NCBI RefSeq assembly: GCF_032062135.1
Contig: NC_092862.1
Location: 96,447,283 to 96,511,282, forward strand
Direction: 5' to 3'
Origin: Pyxicephalus adspersus
Taxonomy: Eukaryota > Chordata > Amphibia > Anura > Pyxicephalidae
DNA length: 64,000 bases
Shown: one piece after another, positions 1-12,330 of the stretch
How positions within the stretch are numbered: the stretch's first letter is position 1
How the letters are laid out: every line of letters starts with the position of its first letter
Notes under the pieces: model-generated
Database searches by the model: none
The model's input: only the letters and a program-made list of their open reading frames with translations
What the model was told of the DNA's origin: nothing
Position numbers and translations under genes: made by a program

Positions 1-440
1 ATCTATTACATGCTCCAACCATGCCCACTGAATTTAGGCATTGTCATATTCCATACCACAAGCAACCTATTGATTGAAGAAAATAATGCTTGTGTGAAAT
101 GTTCTCCTTAACTTTTCTATTATATGAGAAAAAAAAATAACACTTGCTATGTTGCAGGTCAAATTGACCTGCACAAGACTTAACATAAAACAGAGAAATT
201 TAAAAAAATGGTCTCTGGAAATTAAAGGTTCCTCAACTTGCCATTAACCAAGAACAATGAAAAATAATTGTCATATCACTGAACAAAAAAAATTGAATGT
301 AAATTACTTATTTATTTTAAAAATGTGCAGTTAAATCAAATGAAAGATTTGTTTTATCACAGGAAATCAGGCATCCTGAAAACATTTTCAATTTTACACT
401 TCTTTTTTGTCTTTTATACAGGCCACAGGTTGGGCAGTAA
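1..440. other. AT-rich sequence, no gene seen
   Basis: The short minus-strand open frame at 317-556 lacks any recognisable motif. No structured repeat is apparent. Confidence 0.6.
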
Positions 441-1530
441 GGACCTGATTTATTAAAGCTCTCCAGAACAGAAGAAGATATACTATCTCTGGGGCCCTGG
501 TCCAGGAACAGTTTTCGCCAGACATCAGTACCCCAATCTAACGCCGCACTCTTCACTTATAGCAAGCCCCCGCTCAGTCTTTGGGAGACTGGTTGCGTTT
601 CTCAGCACATGGTTGCCCCCAGGACTTGTGTGCAATATATGGTGTCTGGGGAAGAGCTGGCAGAGGATCAGGAGCCCACAGATAAAGCAGTACTAAGATT
701 TCCACAAAGACAAGTCCAGAATACAGAGCAAGAGGTCATTCAGAAGTAATCCATCCACCACTGAATCCACTTTATCACTACTGAGGAATATTGCAGTTTG
801 TTACGACCACCCCCCTAGATACCTGAGTATTCTGGGATGGATGCCTAATTGCATTCTGCCACTGTTTCAGAGATGTGATTGATTCTGTAGATGGTCAATG
901 CCCCCCCCCCCCCCCCTTCAGTCTTTCCTTTTTCTCTTTCTCTTATTTGTTACTTTGTTTGTTCTTCTTTTATTTTTCTTTTATTTTAAAAATGTTTTTG
1001 AAAACCTAAAGGAATCATGGTTCCTGCTACTGATACAGCACAACGGGTTGGTTACAATGTTTGTATTTCTATGCGGTTGGCCGTTAAGCCACAAGTTTGA
1101 AGATATGTATTGTTAGAACCTAACCTTGCTGTATGTTCTTTTTTGAACTGTATGTTACCACTTTATTTTATTTTCTTTGTATGTACCTTGATATCTTTTA
1201 ATAAAAACAATTAAAAAAAAAAGAAGTAATCTATCCACCAGAAGAGGTACACAAGGGCAAGACACAAGCAGAATCGGGGTCACAGGTAAAAGGTCAGTCT
1301 AGACAGCATAAACTTATGGGGTCTTAAACAGACAAGGTCAGCAAAATTCACACACCAGCAGCAAGTCAGCTCAGCTTAACACTACAAAAGGCACTGGTGA
1401 CTGAGAACAGAGAGTCTATAATATCCGAGCAGCCAATGGCAAAGAAATCCCTTCCGGATTTGCTGGATTATCCAGGTTCTCACAATAAAGTCGATCTCCT
1501 CTAGTCTTTGAGAGCTTTAATAAGTTAGGC
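441..1530. mobile_element. Possible larger MITE-family relative interrupted by the LINE insert
   Basis: A left terminus TGATTTATTAAAGCTCTCCA lies at about 444 and a right part with TTTGCTGGATTATCCAGG and CTTTGAGAGCTTTAATAAG at about 1457-1524. The 461-bp LINE fragment sits between them. The rest of the interior is not recognised. Confidence 0.4.
742..1240 (+). mobile_element. 5'-truncated LINE 3' end (L1/Tx1-like) with target-site duplication
   Basis: A 461-bp insert (761-1221) ending in AATAAAAACAATT and an A run, flanked by 19-bp direct repeats AGAAGTAATCCATCCACCA (742-760) and AGAAGTAATCTATCCACCA (1222-1240), 18 of 19 identical. Inside, a 16-C run (901-916) leads a T-rich 3' UTR. The tail resembles the 3' end of the large LINE at 37.4 kb but is not the same subfamily. 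The TSD, A tail and truncation fit target-primed reverse transcription. Confidence 0.8.
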
Positions 1531-4032
1531 AATGTTAGTGTGGCTTTTACAAATTCATTTCACACATAATGTAATGGTGGATATGGTGGATATGCTGGAG
1601 GCCTTAAGGATGTCAGCCCGAGCACCCTTTTTAAGGAGGTGATAATAGTTGCTTTGTCAAGGTTTTTCAGTAATATCCTTTGCCAGTATAATTTACTGTC
1701 ATCCTACTGTCATTATGTGCAGAAATATTAACAATATAATAATGTGCAAAAACTATGTTATGGACTACATTCATTAAATTATTTAGCAGTACATTGCAAT
1801 CACCTTGTCAAGACTATCCATGCTTAATTTGGTGGCTTTATAGTCTAGGATCTATGTACTGGCTGTTTAGAGATGCTTTATTGTGCAAAATTTTCATAAC
1901 AAGGACATTTGCCGGTGAAAACGAGAGTGGTAAACTCTTCAGGGAGGCTCTGGTTTATTTTTCCTAATAGTCATCAACATAGTTAGGCTACTTTTTAGTT
2001 AAATTTCTAGTTTAATGGATAAAGACATTGGCACCTGACCTTGTGGTGCCAAACTTTGTGGCCTCTCACAAATATCCAGAAGCGTCAGAAGCTGTCCAAA
2101 TTTTGATCCAATATTTTCCTGTTTTTTAGGCATGTGATGTCTGAAAGGACAGTTACCTCTAAATTACACAAATCATTCATCTGCTGTAATTTGTGATCCC
2201 GGATTGTGATGCAAATCAAGTTGTGACTCTCCTCAATGCTGCAACTCACACTGTGTTTAATCGGGTGTTTTGTTTTTTTCCAATGACGCAATATGTAAGT
2301 TTTGTTTTTTTTTTTAAATAATAAAATGGACTTTTTATAATTTATATTATATAAAGGATTTATTTGATGACTTTTATTTATTTATTTTTAGAATATCTAA
2401 TACACTGTATCGGCCGCATTTAGGCTGAGGAAGCTGATTTTACGAATTTTTTTAGCCATTTTTTTGTCTACTTTTGTCTACTTCTCAGATAGTATCCTGG
2501 ATAATATTTTGTGGGTAACTTTAACTGACTTAGCAACTGCATTATTAGTATTTTAGATTTTTTGTGTATATGACAATTTATTGCTATTTTTTTGAATGTC
2601 CACGGTGTGTAATATTGTAATACTGTGTGTAATTTTTTTTATATAAATTAATAAAGCTGTTTTTTTATCCTAAATCTGTACTGGTCCAATAATACCTTAC
2701 AGGGTTTACTTGGTTTACCTTATATATGCATAGGCATATAGGCATATAGGCATATATGGCTTTGTATTGTTGGGCATGATTGGCGGACCAGATTTGTATT
2801 GTTATACACTGGCTCTCTCTTGGTTGCCATTTTGTCACCTCCTTTTAATTTTCTTTTAGTGTCTCTACTAATTAATCCAATAAATCCCAGATTGCTGTCA
2901 ACTTTTCTTTTTCCCATTGAGCATGTCTAGACAATACGTGTGCTATTATTCAAAATAACTAAAGGACATAGTGGATGGGAAATTTGCTCCTCCACTGTAT
3001 TCCTACTGTGCTTCTTACTGCTTCTGCTTGGGTTTTGCTCATACATGCTAATTTAAGCGATCTAGTGTAGGCTTGAAAATCAGTTGGATCATATGGTTTC
3101 CAGTTGTCCAGAAACACACATCTTCCCTCTAAGTTGGTCACGCCTAATATCATCTTTTCAATAGTTAGTGGACCAAAAAGCTGAAATGTTGCTTCTAAGT
3201 CATACTAGCTGTGGAAAATCTTGGAGGCCCTGGAGCTATTTTTAAAATTGGCAGTGCAGTAAATAGTTAGTAAGTATAGGGTTATGAAAATGTTAGCTAT
3301 AAGTTCTCTTTTACTTCTTACATTTTTTTGCACATTTGAAAGTGTGTAGATTAAATACATAACTTCATCTTTGTATGCAAAGGTTTTAGAGACAAGTTAG
3401 TTTATTGTAGGAAAGAACATGTTATCCAAATCCCCCAAAATAATGTGGGGTTTATTTGGGGTTATGGTGGAATCTAGAAGTCCCCTCAAATAGTATTTTT
3501 CTGATCTCAAGTCCGAGTACAGACGTATCCATTATCAGAAAATCACTTTGGTATTTTTGCAGCCAGCTGCTTCTATCATTGACCCCCTCAATGTTGAAGG
3601 AAGACATGGGGCATGTATGGTACAGAAAAGGGTGCACACATTCATTCCTTCTTTTTCGTGGCTACCCAGGGTGCAGCCTGGTTTGGTTAAAATTAAAGGG
3701 AACCCAATGAATTTTTGTGTCTAATATTAAAATACAAACACCTAATGGTTTTTTACCCAACATTTTTTTTTTTTTGCATTGTGCCCAGTTTACTAGATAA
3801 TTTTTGAAAAATGTTTGCTTTAACTTTATCAGCCCAAATTAGGCTATTAACCTCCTTTCCCCCACTTTCTAGGGTTTAGGGAGAGGTGTGCTGAATGTTT
3901 ACCAGATTCAACAAACCCTTATCAAATCCAGCCTTGGCAGATTAATATGACCCATAATTGTTATCTCTCTGTTACCTTTATATCACCTAAAAAAATGTTA
4001 GTGGTGAGCTATTTATTTTAGAAACAAACTAT
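1531..4032. other. Intergenic stretch without a supported gene
   Basis: Several T-rich tracts and short open frames only. The minus-strand frame at 2959-3153 reads like protein (FLDNWKPYDPTDFQAYTRSL) but matches nothing I know and may be a decayed transposon fragment. Confidence 0.55.
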
Positions 4033-4155
4033 CTAGTCTCTTTGATATCTTTACATTGTTATCATTGTTATAGATCTGATATATTGTACAGATACTAGTT
4101 TCTTTGAAATCTTTACATTGTTATCATTGTTATAGATCTGATATATTGTACAGAA
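4033..4155. repeat. Near-perfect 62-bp tandem duplication
   Basis: 4033-4094 and 4095-4155 are adjacent copies containing ATCTTTACATTGTTATCATT and GATCTGATATATTGTACAGA, with a couple of differences at the left end. Confidence 0.93.
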
Positions 4156-5705
4156 GCTGATTATAAAACCCTTATACTTACCCAAGTTAAAAAAGGTGTG
4201 GGGGCAATAAAAACCACATTTACTCTATCCCTCGCTCTTTGTTTGGAACTGAGTATAAGTGAACCCAAAATGGAAAACTCATTCACCACAAGAATTCTTT
4301 GATATAAATTTAGTGCCAAGTAATTAAAACCAATGCAACTCATTATTAATTTTAAAAACAACATTTCAATTTTTTTTTAGCAAAAATGATAAAACTTCAA
4401 TTGAACTGCAAGGCTTTGTGTATCTAAACAGTCTTGTATAAAGTGCACAGTCAGCAAAGACAAAGCTAATACCATAATTTCTGCATTCAGTTACTCATAC
4501 CACAAGTTATTTGATAGATTAAGCTAAGTCATACATAAAATATATTACTTTGTTTTCTAAATATGCTTGTAGAAAATGTCCCTTCTAGGCTGTTCATATT
4601 TTTCTATTTTGGTTTTTATGTGCATAAACCTTACAGACTAAACACAAACATTTGATCTCCAGAACTCATTATCTTAAAATATTTTTCCATTTTTTTCCAC
4701 AGAGGAGAAACAACTTATGGTACGTAGCTTTTTTCTCTTTCCATGTCATAAGAACAAAGATCATCATGGCATGCTAAATATTGAACTCCAGACAAACAGC
4801 CATAAACAAAGTTGAAAACATATATTAGGATGTTATATCTGGCATAAGTTTTTATTTACTGTCTATCCAGACCTTTGTCCTATAAGATAACTCAGGAAGA
4901 TTGCAGACCTCTTGTGGCTAAGCAATGCAGCTAGGTGAATTACCTGCCCCCATGCCTGTTACTAGACAGTAAAAGAGCATTAAGTTTTCATGATCAGAGG
5001 GGTCACCGAAATAAGTGTCCGTATTTACAAAAAGGCACAGGTGATGTCCTTTGTGAAATAATGTGCCTTACCTGCCTGGTTTCTGCAATCAAAGCTGAGA
5101 AGCCTGGCAATCCTTGCTTGGATGTGAATCCGTGCCTGGATAAACTCCTGCACACCTGCACACCTGCACAGAAGTTACGTTACCCTGGCAAGGCCAATAA
5201 AAATGGCCAAAGGTCATCTGTAGAAGGAAGATGGCAGAACCTTGCAATGGAAGGTGAACAGGTAAGTAGTGTAATGGTTTTGTTCTGCTTTATCACATTG
5301 AAAAACTCATCTTTCTGGTGATTCTTTCTACCTGTGTGTTCCTTATCTGCACCTATGCATGCAGCAGAATTTGGTAAGTGTTTAGTTCTACTTCCCCATC
5401 CTCTACTCTACTGATATGAAGTAAATTTGCAAACCAAATTCAGGCTCTCTGACTAATCTATTAAAAAAAAATAAGGTTACCCATGCCTTGGACTAACATA
5501 TTCCACCAGCAGAGGAAAAAAAGTTGCAATATTCTAAAACTAACACAGAAAAATCATTTTAATGTAAGGAGAGAGGTGAAGAGTGCAGGGGAGGCCATTG
5601 ATGTACTGGGGATGCCCATTAGCGAAAAGACTCCAATATGGACACTTATTTTGGTGACAACTTTAAAAATGAGAACTTTAAATGTCATTGTTAGCTGAAA
5701 TGAAC
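4156..5705. other. Intergenic stretch with one exon-like open frame
   Basis: A 128-codon + frame starts at 4935; a consensus donor CAG|GTAAGT lies at 5260-5261 inside it, and a CACACCTGCA repeat sits at 5151-5175. No family is recognised. See findings. Confidence 0.5.
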
Positions 5706-6260
5706 CATTAAAGTGTACTTATACTCAGAATGTTCACTTTGCAAAAGGGGTAGAGAACCCCTTTATGTAAGGTAAAAATTCAGTTTTTGTTTTTTTAGAT
5801 GCAACACCTTTTTAAAAAAAAAGAAGGGTGCAGCACTGCCCCCTAATTCTCAGCTGCCTAGGGGGTCGAGAATGAATGGGAGCGCAAAGCCTCCCAAGAT
5901 ACCTACGTCAGTGCTCCCTCTACACATGCCTGAGCATCTCGAGAAGAGAAAAATTCGCCAATCTCACGTATGTGCAGTGAGATCGGCAATTTTTTTTTTC
6001 ATCCTCCATCATGTGATCTCGCGCCTGGGTCGGGTGACATAGGATGAAGAACCCAGAAAAGAAGACAAAGATGGCAGCGCCCAGAGCGACGGCTCTGGGA
6101 CTACACGGGACCAGATGCTGAACATCTCCGGAGTGATCGAACTGCCCTGCGGGATTAAAGGTGTGGGGTTTTTTTTCGCTTTTGAGAATAGTTCCTCTTT
6201 CAGTTAGTTTACTTTTTCCCATTTTTTCTTAAACTCTTAATAAAAAAAAAAAAAAAAAAA
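5706..6260 (+). repeat. Dispersed repeat, GATGGCAGCG family, copy 1
   Basis: Shares ordered blocks with 30461-30705 and 63524-64000: GAGAATGAATGGGAGCGCA, CAGTGAGATCGGCA, ATCTCGCGCCTGGGT-like, and AAGATGGCAGCGCCCAG. It ends in CTTAATAAA plus a run of A (6241-6260), which suggests a retroposed element, though no target duplication is clear. Class not known to me. Confidence 0.75.
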
Positions 6261-6576
6261 TGAAAAATTGTAAAACACTGTTTTCACTGTGATTCACTTT
6301 TCTTGCTAGTATGGGGGGGTTCTTATATTTTACCCACAGAAAAATTGTTCAAAGCCAATCAAAATAATAAAAAAGGGGAGGGATAAAATGAAATGTCTTA
6401 AAAAAATGAAAGGTGAGAGACTTCCAAATATATTTGGTGACAACTATGTAAGATTATAATTACAAATTCTTTCAGTCAGGGACATTATTGGAGTTTGTTA
6501 CACACTTTACATGAGAACACAGCACCATCTACTGGTGGCCAACAATAATGCACAAAATATTTTTTAACAGCAGGTG

Positions 6577-7317
6577 ACCTATCCCAGTGATTTTCCACCA
6601 CTGTGCTGCTGCACACTAGTGTGCCATGAGAGATCTTTAGGTGTGCCGTGGGAAATTATCCAAGTCAGGGGTGGATCGCCATGGCTACATGAGTTGATCT
6701 TGGATCAAGGATCAAGGGTTGCCATAGTTCCTCGCTTGTGGTAGCACAGGACCTGTAGTGTGACAAGGGAATACAGAGACTGCTCTCCCTCTCTGCTCTC
6801 CCTCTCTGCTCTCTCTCTCGTTGGGTAAGTCGTATTGCACCTTAGCTAGAATTTCTTTTTTTTTGTATATTCTTATAAATTGAAGGCATATACTTGTTTC
6901 TTTCCCTATGTCCAGTATCCTGATTTCTAGTGGTTGTTAAAAATTCTGACTTTCAGGGGATCTAAATATACTCTCCTTTTTTGTAAGTGGCTGCTACATG
7001 TCTCTTGACAAATATTTGACAAAGGCTTTAAAGCTGCCTCATTTTTTTTCTAGTATTTTTACTCAAATCATCATTTGGGTATAACATGTTACTGGGTACT
7101 GAAGAAACCATGCACCATTCCAGAATATAACTAAATGGACTGGAGATTTACATTCCATTAACAGACAAGAATGAAGAGTGCAAAAATATACCTACTAAAA
7201 TGTGATGGAATATGCACAAAATGTGCTGCACTCTATTATTTTAAAGATTAGCAGCTTTATTAGCAAGTCCTGTGTTACAAACAGAAGAAAAAGAAAAGGT
7301 GAAGGACTTTAAAGGTA

Positions 7318-7369
<52 letters not shown>

Positions 7370-7575
7370 TGCACATGTTTGATTTTATTATTTAAAGTGA
7401 ACTTTTATCTGCACTGAGTATAAATAAATTGAGAAACTAAATTGTCATTATATATACTGTATTAGGCTACAAAGTGTCTTTTTGTAACATTTTTGGTTTG
7501 TGGTGTGCCGCAGGATTTTTTCAATGTAAAAAATGTGTCGCGGCTCAAAAAAGGTTGAAAAACACTGACCTATCC
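6577..7575. mobile_element. Non-autonomous hAT-type DNA transposon with 8-bp TSD
   Basis: A 983-bp element (6585-7567) with terminal inverted repeats, left CAGTGATTTTCCACC and right GGTTGAAAAACACTG. It is flanked by perfect 8-bp duplications ACCTATCC at 6577-6584 and 7568-7575. Subterminal GTGTGCC repeats (TAGTGTGCCATGAGAG on the left, GTGGTGTGCCGCAGG on the right) are typical of such vertebrate hAT ends. Inside are a CTCTCC repeat near 6780-6820 and a TA microsatellite (7320-7366). No transposase frame remains. Confidence 0.9.
7320..7366. repeat. (TA)n microsatellite
   Basis: About 23 uninterrupted TA units inside the hAT element. Confidence 0.97.
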
Positions 7576-8339
7576 TAACCAACTCAAAAGTACAAATGAC
7601 TTTAACCTGTTAAAAATGGAAAAGCACAAACAGATTGAGCCCATATGATAATTGTATGAGGATTCCATAGATATGAGAAACAGTACATTTGATTTCAAGC
7701 TAACAATGTTATCACAATAGACTGAAGATGGGCAGCAATTTTAGCATGTTATCTGGGAAGAGACAGGGTCTCTCTAACATCACTGGATTTTATACAAAAA
7801 TGTTGGGGTTAAGGATGAAACTGGAATAAAAAAAATCTAAACAAATAAACTTGAGCTTGAAGTGTTTCCTACAGTATGTTTTACAAATTACAGACAACAA
7901 AAAAAAAAGCTAATATTTCAACAAAATATATCTGCTAAACAGCCCATGTTCTAGCATCCAAAATTATTCCAATGACTTATCTATAATTTAAAAGGGGTTT
8001 CCTGTAATGTTCTGGTGCCTGTTGTTTACCATTTAGCCATTTTGCCTTCTACTATCTATAGAACTGATTTACCAAAGAAGTTGGAAAAGTCCATCATTAT
8101 TGATATGGTAACCATCATCAATACTCTCCTGTTCAGTAGATATGACAGGATATTTACCCTACTATAAATACTATTGAGGATTAGGTATACAGATGATGTA
8201 TTGCTGTTTTTGACAAGGATAAAAAAATATTAGAAGAGTGTCCCTTGGAATTGCATGTTGTCAATTTCCATACAAGACTACTCGTAAAGGGAGATTCCAG
8301 TTGTTCAATATTTGAGTGCTGTTAGACTTAGACTGCATA

Positions 8340-8870
8340 CCACCCCACAAGGATAGAATTTCCCCTAAGAGGCAAACATCCCCTCAGTGACAACACTCAC
8401 TCCTTAGTTATAAACTCCAAATCAGTGCAGACCCCCAACCAGGGACATACTCCATCAGTGTAGACCCATTCTACATGCAGACCCCTCTCAGGTGTACATT
8501 GATGGGTAATCTGCACTGACAGGGAAACTGCACCTGAGGGGGGTCTGCACAGAGGATGTATCTACGCTGAGAAGGTGCATTCACTGTCACATATTTACAC
8601 TCAGTGACAGACTCACCTAGTGGCAGGCACATGGGAAACACTGTCACTAAGTGGAAGTGTGTCACAGTGCAGATCCCTCCTTAATACAGATCCCTGCTCC
8701 ATGCAAATTCCCACTTAGTGCAGACCCTATCCCGTCTTAACAACACCTCGTTGTAGTCCCATCATCTATGTGGATGCGCTCTCCATGTAAAATACCCGTC
8801 AGTGCTTACCACCCCTCAGTACCAGATATCCTCCCCACCCTTCAAGTGATAGACCTCCTTTGTGTCCCCT
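8340..8870. repeat. Degenerate short repeats (CAGTGCAGACCCC-like)
   Basis: CAGTGCAGACCCCC, CAGTGTAGACCCA, ATGCAGACCCCTC, CAGTGCAGATCCC, ATACAGATCCCTG and TAGTGCAGACCCT recur at irregular spacing, with inverted forms at about 8509-8550. It looks like an old, decayed tandem array. Confidence 0.6.
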
Positions 8871-10378
8871 GGAGCAAGTAGCTTAGTCACAATTGCAACT
8901 TCTGTGCCTATGCATAATCCATAATAGAATCTGGTTATTTAGATAATAGTACTGCACCCTATTTAAATAAAAACCCACACAAAACAAAAGTTCCCAACCA
9001 GTTCTTTTTGTTACCAAAAATGAGGGTGGTTTTCCAGAACTTTGGTGTAACATATCTAAAAGTTGTCTGAAATTTTATCCAACTTCAAATACATATATTA
9101 AAACCCATAATACCACACCCAGGTACTGGACTGAGATCCCAAACTCCTAAACCCACATATGAAATGAATACTCGTGTGTTTATATAGCCTCCCCACTTAG
9201 CTTATTAGACTTGATGAAAGGTCTTTAAAGAGTATATATTACAATTTTAAACATATTTCTTGAAATAAAATAGTGTATTATTATAATCAATGTTTGAATA
9301 ATAAGCAGTTCTTTTGTATGCTTGTGAATTCTCATCTATATCTGCAGATATTTTGGTATTAAATTATATGTCCCTTGATATCTCACCCAGACATTGCCTT
9401 GAACCCCCCTACCCATTCAGTCCAATACATACTGATGTGTTTCCATTCTTTGCAATCTCTTGAGTATGTATAGGTTCTGTGAGACCTCCAGGTCCATATG
9501 AGGAAATTGGCCTCCCAGTGGCCTACATTAGGGTAGGTGGCATGGGCTTTCTTTTCTTTTTGACAAAATTGACATTTTAGTTTGCTAAAGAACTTGACAC
9601 TGATACAAGACATTTCTGTCATCTATGTCTTTGGCATATTTTCTTGTACCTGAATGGAATACCATCACCTACCTTTTTTCATCCTCATGAGGTTCACCTA
9701 ACTTGTGGTTCTACATACAGAATAAAGTCATTTGGGGATAAGGATTTTTCTGTAGGCAATGACCCAACACAAAATAATGAACACAAAGTAATGAACACAG
9801 GAGGATTTATTTTTACTTTTTTATAAACAGGTGAGGAAGTAAAGCATTTTATCTTTTTTTAATTAAACATTTAGGAGTAAATAAGTAAAAATCCTTTGCT
9901 AGTCCCCTAGTGCATTTAGCTAACTTTTATTGCAGGTATGAAAATGATCCTCATGGTGATTTCTCCAAGCCCTTGTGAAATTCATTTTAATAAATTAGCC
10001 CCAATTGCTTTATTGGTTTGGTAACAGCTACTCATCCTGACCAGGAAAGTACTAGAGTCCTATTGGAATGCTAGCCAAGGTCACACAGACACTGGTCTTC
10101 TGCATCCAGTATGTGTGTTGACAGTCCCTAACGCACCTAACACTGATGTCCATAAAAATGTATAAAAGTAAGAGGAAAGAAAAGACAGGCTTTTTGGCAG
10201 TATAGTGCAAAAACAATTATGGTTTATTACCACATACTTTCTAGGTACAACATAGACCTTCTATACTAAAGACCTGGGTTATACATCATAGTACCAACTT
10301 TTCAGGTTACAAGTTCAAACTTCCTGATAAAAATATTAGTTGTAGACATAAAAAGCAACTTGTGATTGTGGGTCTCAT

Positions 10379-10412
10379 GACCCAACATGTTTCGCCAGTA
10401 AGGCTTCTTCAG
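10379..10412 (-). ncRNA. Hammerhead-like core motif, copy 1 (hypothesis)
   Basis: Minus strand order: CCC, CTGAAGA, AGCCTTACTGGC (GCC/GGC hairpin), GAA, ACATGT, T, GGG. CTGANGA and GAA match the conserved hammerhead core, CCC and GGG would be a short stem I, and ACATGT a self-complementary stem III. Stem I is only 3 bp. It could equally be a conserved repeat block without catalytic activity. Confidence 0.35.
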
Positions 10413-12084
10413 GGGATTGTTGAGATCGCAGAAATGGAGAAATAGTAACAATAGATGCAATTACTGTGCTTTGAAACCAAAGAAAGGGGTACCAGGGGAA
10501 TAACCATGCCAGAGTACCCTCAAGAGTCGTTTTAAGAGACTGTGGGCGAATTATAATTTTCAGCAGTATTGGTTACTTAAATAAATCTGAGTATTGATTG
10601 GTATGATGGTGTGGGTGGAAGATAGTTTCTCGATTAAGAGACAGGTTAAAATGATGTTAATAACACTTGACAGGATGATACTTGATAGTTTTATAAGATG
10701 TTAAACATTGGAGTGTTAGGCTGGAATGGCAGCTGCATATTGGTCCAGGGAAAGAAGGACCTAGACAACAGCAAGTTGCATTCACATGCTGAATTTTAAC
10801 ATAACAATGGACTCTAAACTGTGTCTTAATTCTTATCATTGTGTCTGAGTTAAATGGAAAATATTAATTTTGTTGGTGTCGCTGTGGATTAAAGTAACCA
10901 TATCCCCTATGCAACGTTAGTGGCTTGGGGTGAGATAAAGGGTAGGACGCCAGCAGTCAGTCTTAGAGAGGAAAAATACTATGGAGTAGGGTGTTTTGGT
11001 TGAAGTGATATGCAAAGGGTGCCAATAAACTTTTCCCTTTTTCTTTTTACTGTGTACACTGTACAGTGTATATTCCTGACTGGTGGCAGGCATTATGTAA
11101 TTCCTGTGCTCATTCATCTACAAGAGTTTCATCATAGGTGGCTTCCCAATGACCAAAGAAATGCAACCCAAAACAAGCAGAGGAGGACATACCGGTGTCA
11201 GGGGACAGATGGATGACTGATAGCAATATTGGTGAGTGCTATACATTCACTGCGGTTAACATAGTTGTATCTTCAATACATACAACTACTAAGGTACAAA
11301 AAAATCAATCAAAAATCAATGTGACACAAGGTGTCAGTTGTTTTGGTAAATGTTATTGATTTTATGGCTTTAAAACGTAACATGGTGTTAATTTATTTTC
11401 TTTGTAGACTATCGCCCTTTCCTGTATGAGTGGAAATAATTATGGTTTCACAATCTGATATTGTTCATTGAATGGAAAAAAAAAACATCATTCGTATTTG
11501 ATCATTGTTACACGTACCATAATCAGACACTGAGTCTACAACATGACATTTTATTTTGGTTTCTGTGAAAGATACACTTGGCAAACATGACTACAAAGTC
11601 TGTGTATGTAGACAAGGCTTATAAAGAACTTCTCTAACCCCAGATACCACATTTATTACAGTAATGGCTGAGAAAACATGTGATTTATTATTGCGGTGAA
11701 CTTGACATTTGTTTCAGAATTCCACAAGGTAAACAAATGAATTTTATTTTGCTTAGTTTCTTCTTCATTTCAGTTAGCACGGATTCCGGCTGATAAAAAA
11801 GAAAAACCTACCCATGGAAAACAAATCAGTACACCTAACCATTGATTGTGAAAATGGTAAACCTAATAGTTGCTTTCTCATCAATTTAAAATATCTAATA
11901 GCTAAACATCAAATCTTGTGGAAACCACACAATACATAAAGCATGCAACACAGCCAAGAGGTTTAGTTGTTCCACCAAACATTAGAATGGGAAATATGTG
12001 TCATCTAAGAACTAGATGATTGCTGGTGCCACTTGTGGTGGTTGCAGAATTTCACAAACTGGTGACCTCTAGGGTTTTTCAAGC

Positions 12085-12330
12085 ACTCCAGTTTCTTAAA
12101 GCGGAACAAAACTTCAATATTAAAAATATGTGACCGAGCAGGTCTGTTATTGCAGCAGAGATGGGTAATGTCCCTTGTGTGTTGACCAACATGATCTTCA
12201 CCCACTGTATCTTCCTGCATCTTGATTGGCCAGCCCAGAATAATAAATTTCCATGTGCATAGGAGTTCATTCATTCCTGGCGTCTAGGGCATGCTAGGAT
12301 ACCTGGAATCAGACCCTGAGCTGCGCATGA
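12085..12330. repeat. Dispersed repeat with TTGATTGGCCAG block
   Basis: CTTAAAGCGGAACAAAACTT, ATCTTGATTGGCCAGCCCAG and GAGCTGCGCATGAGCAGCTC (self-complementary) follow each other. The TTGGCCAGGCCAGAAT block recurs at about 45784-45800 with similar flanks, so I take both as copies of one repeat. Confidence 0.6.

Noticed and set aside
505..545. Another possible hammerhead core on the minus strand (CTGATG...GGCGAAAAC)
   Set aside because: The core is CTGATGT rather than CTGANGA, the space for stem II is too short, and no stem I partner is found.
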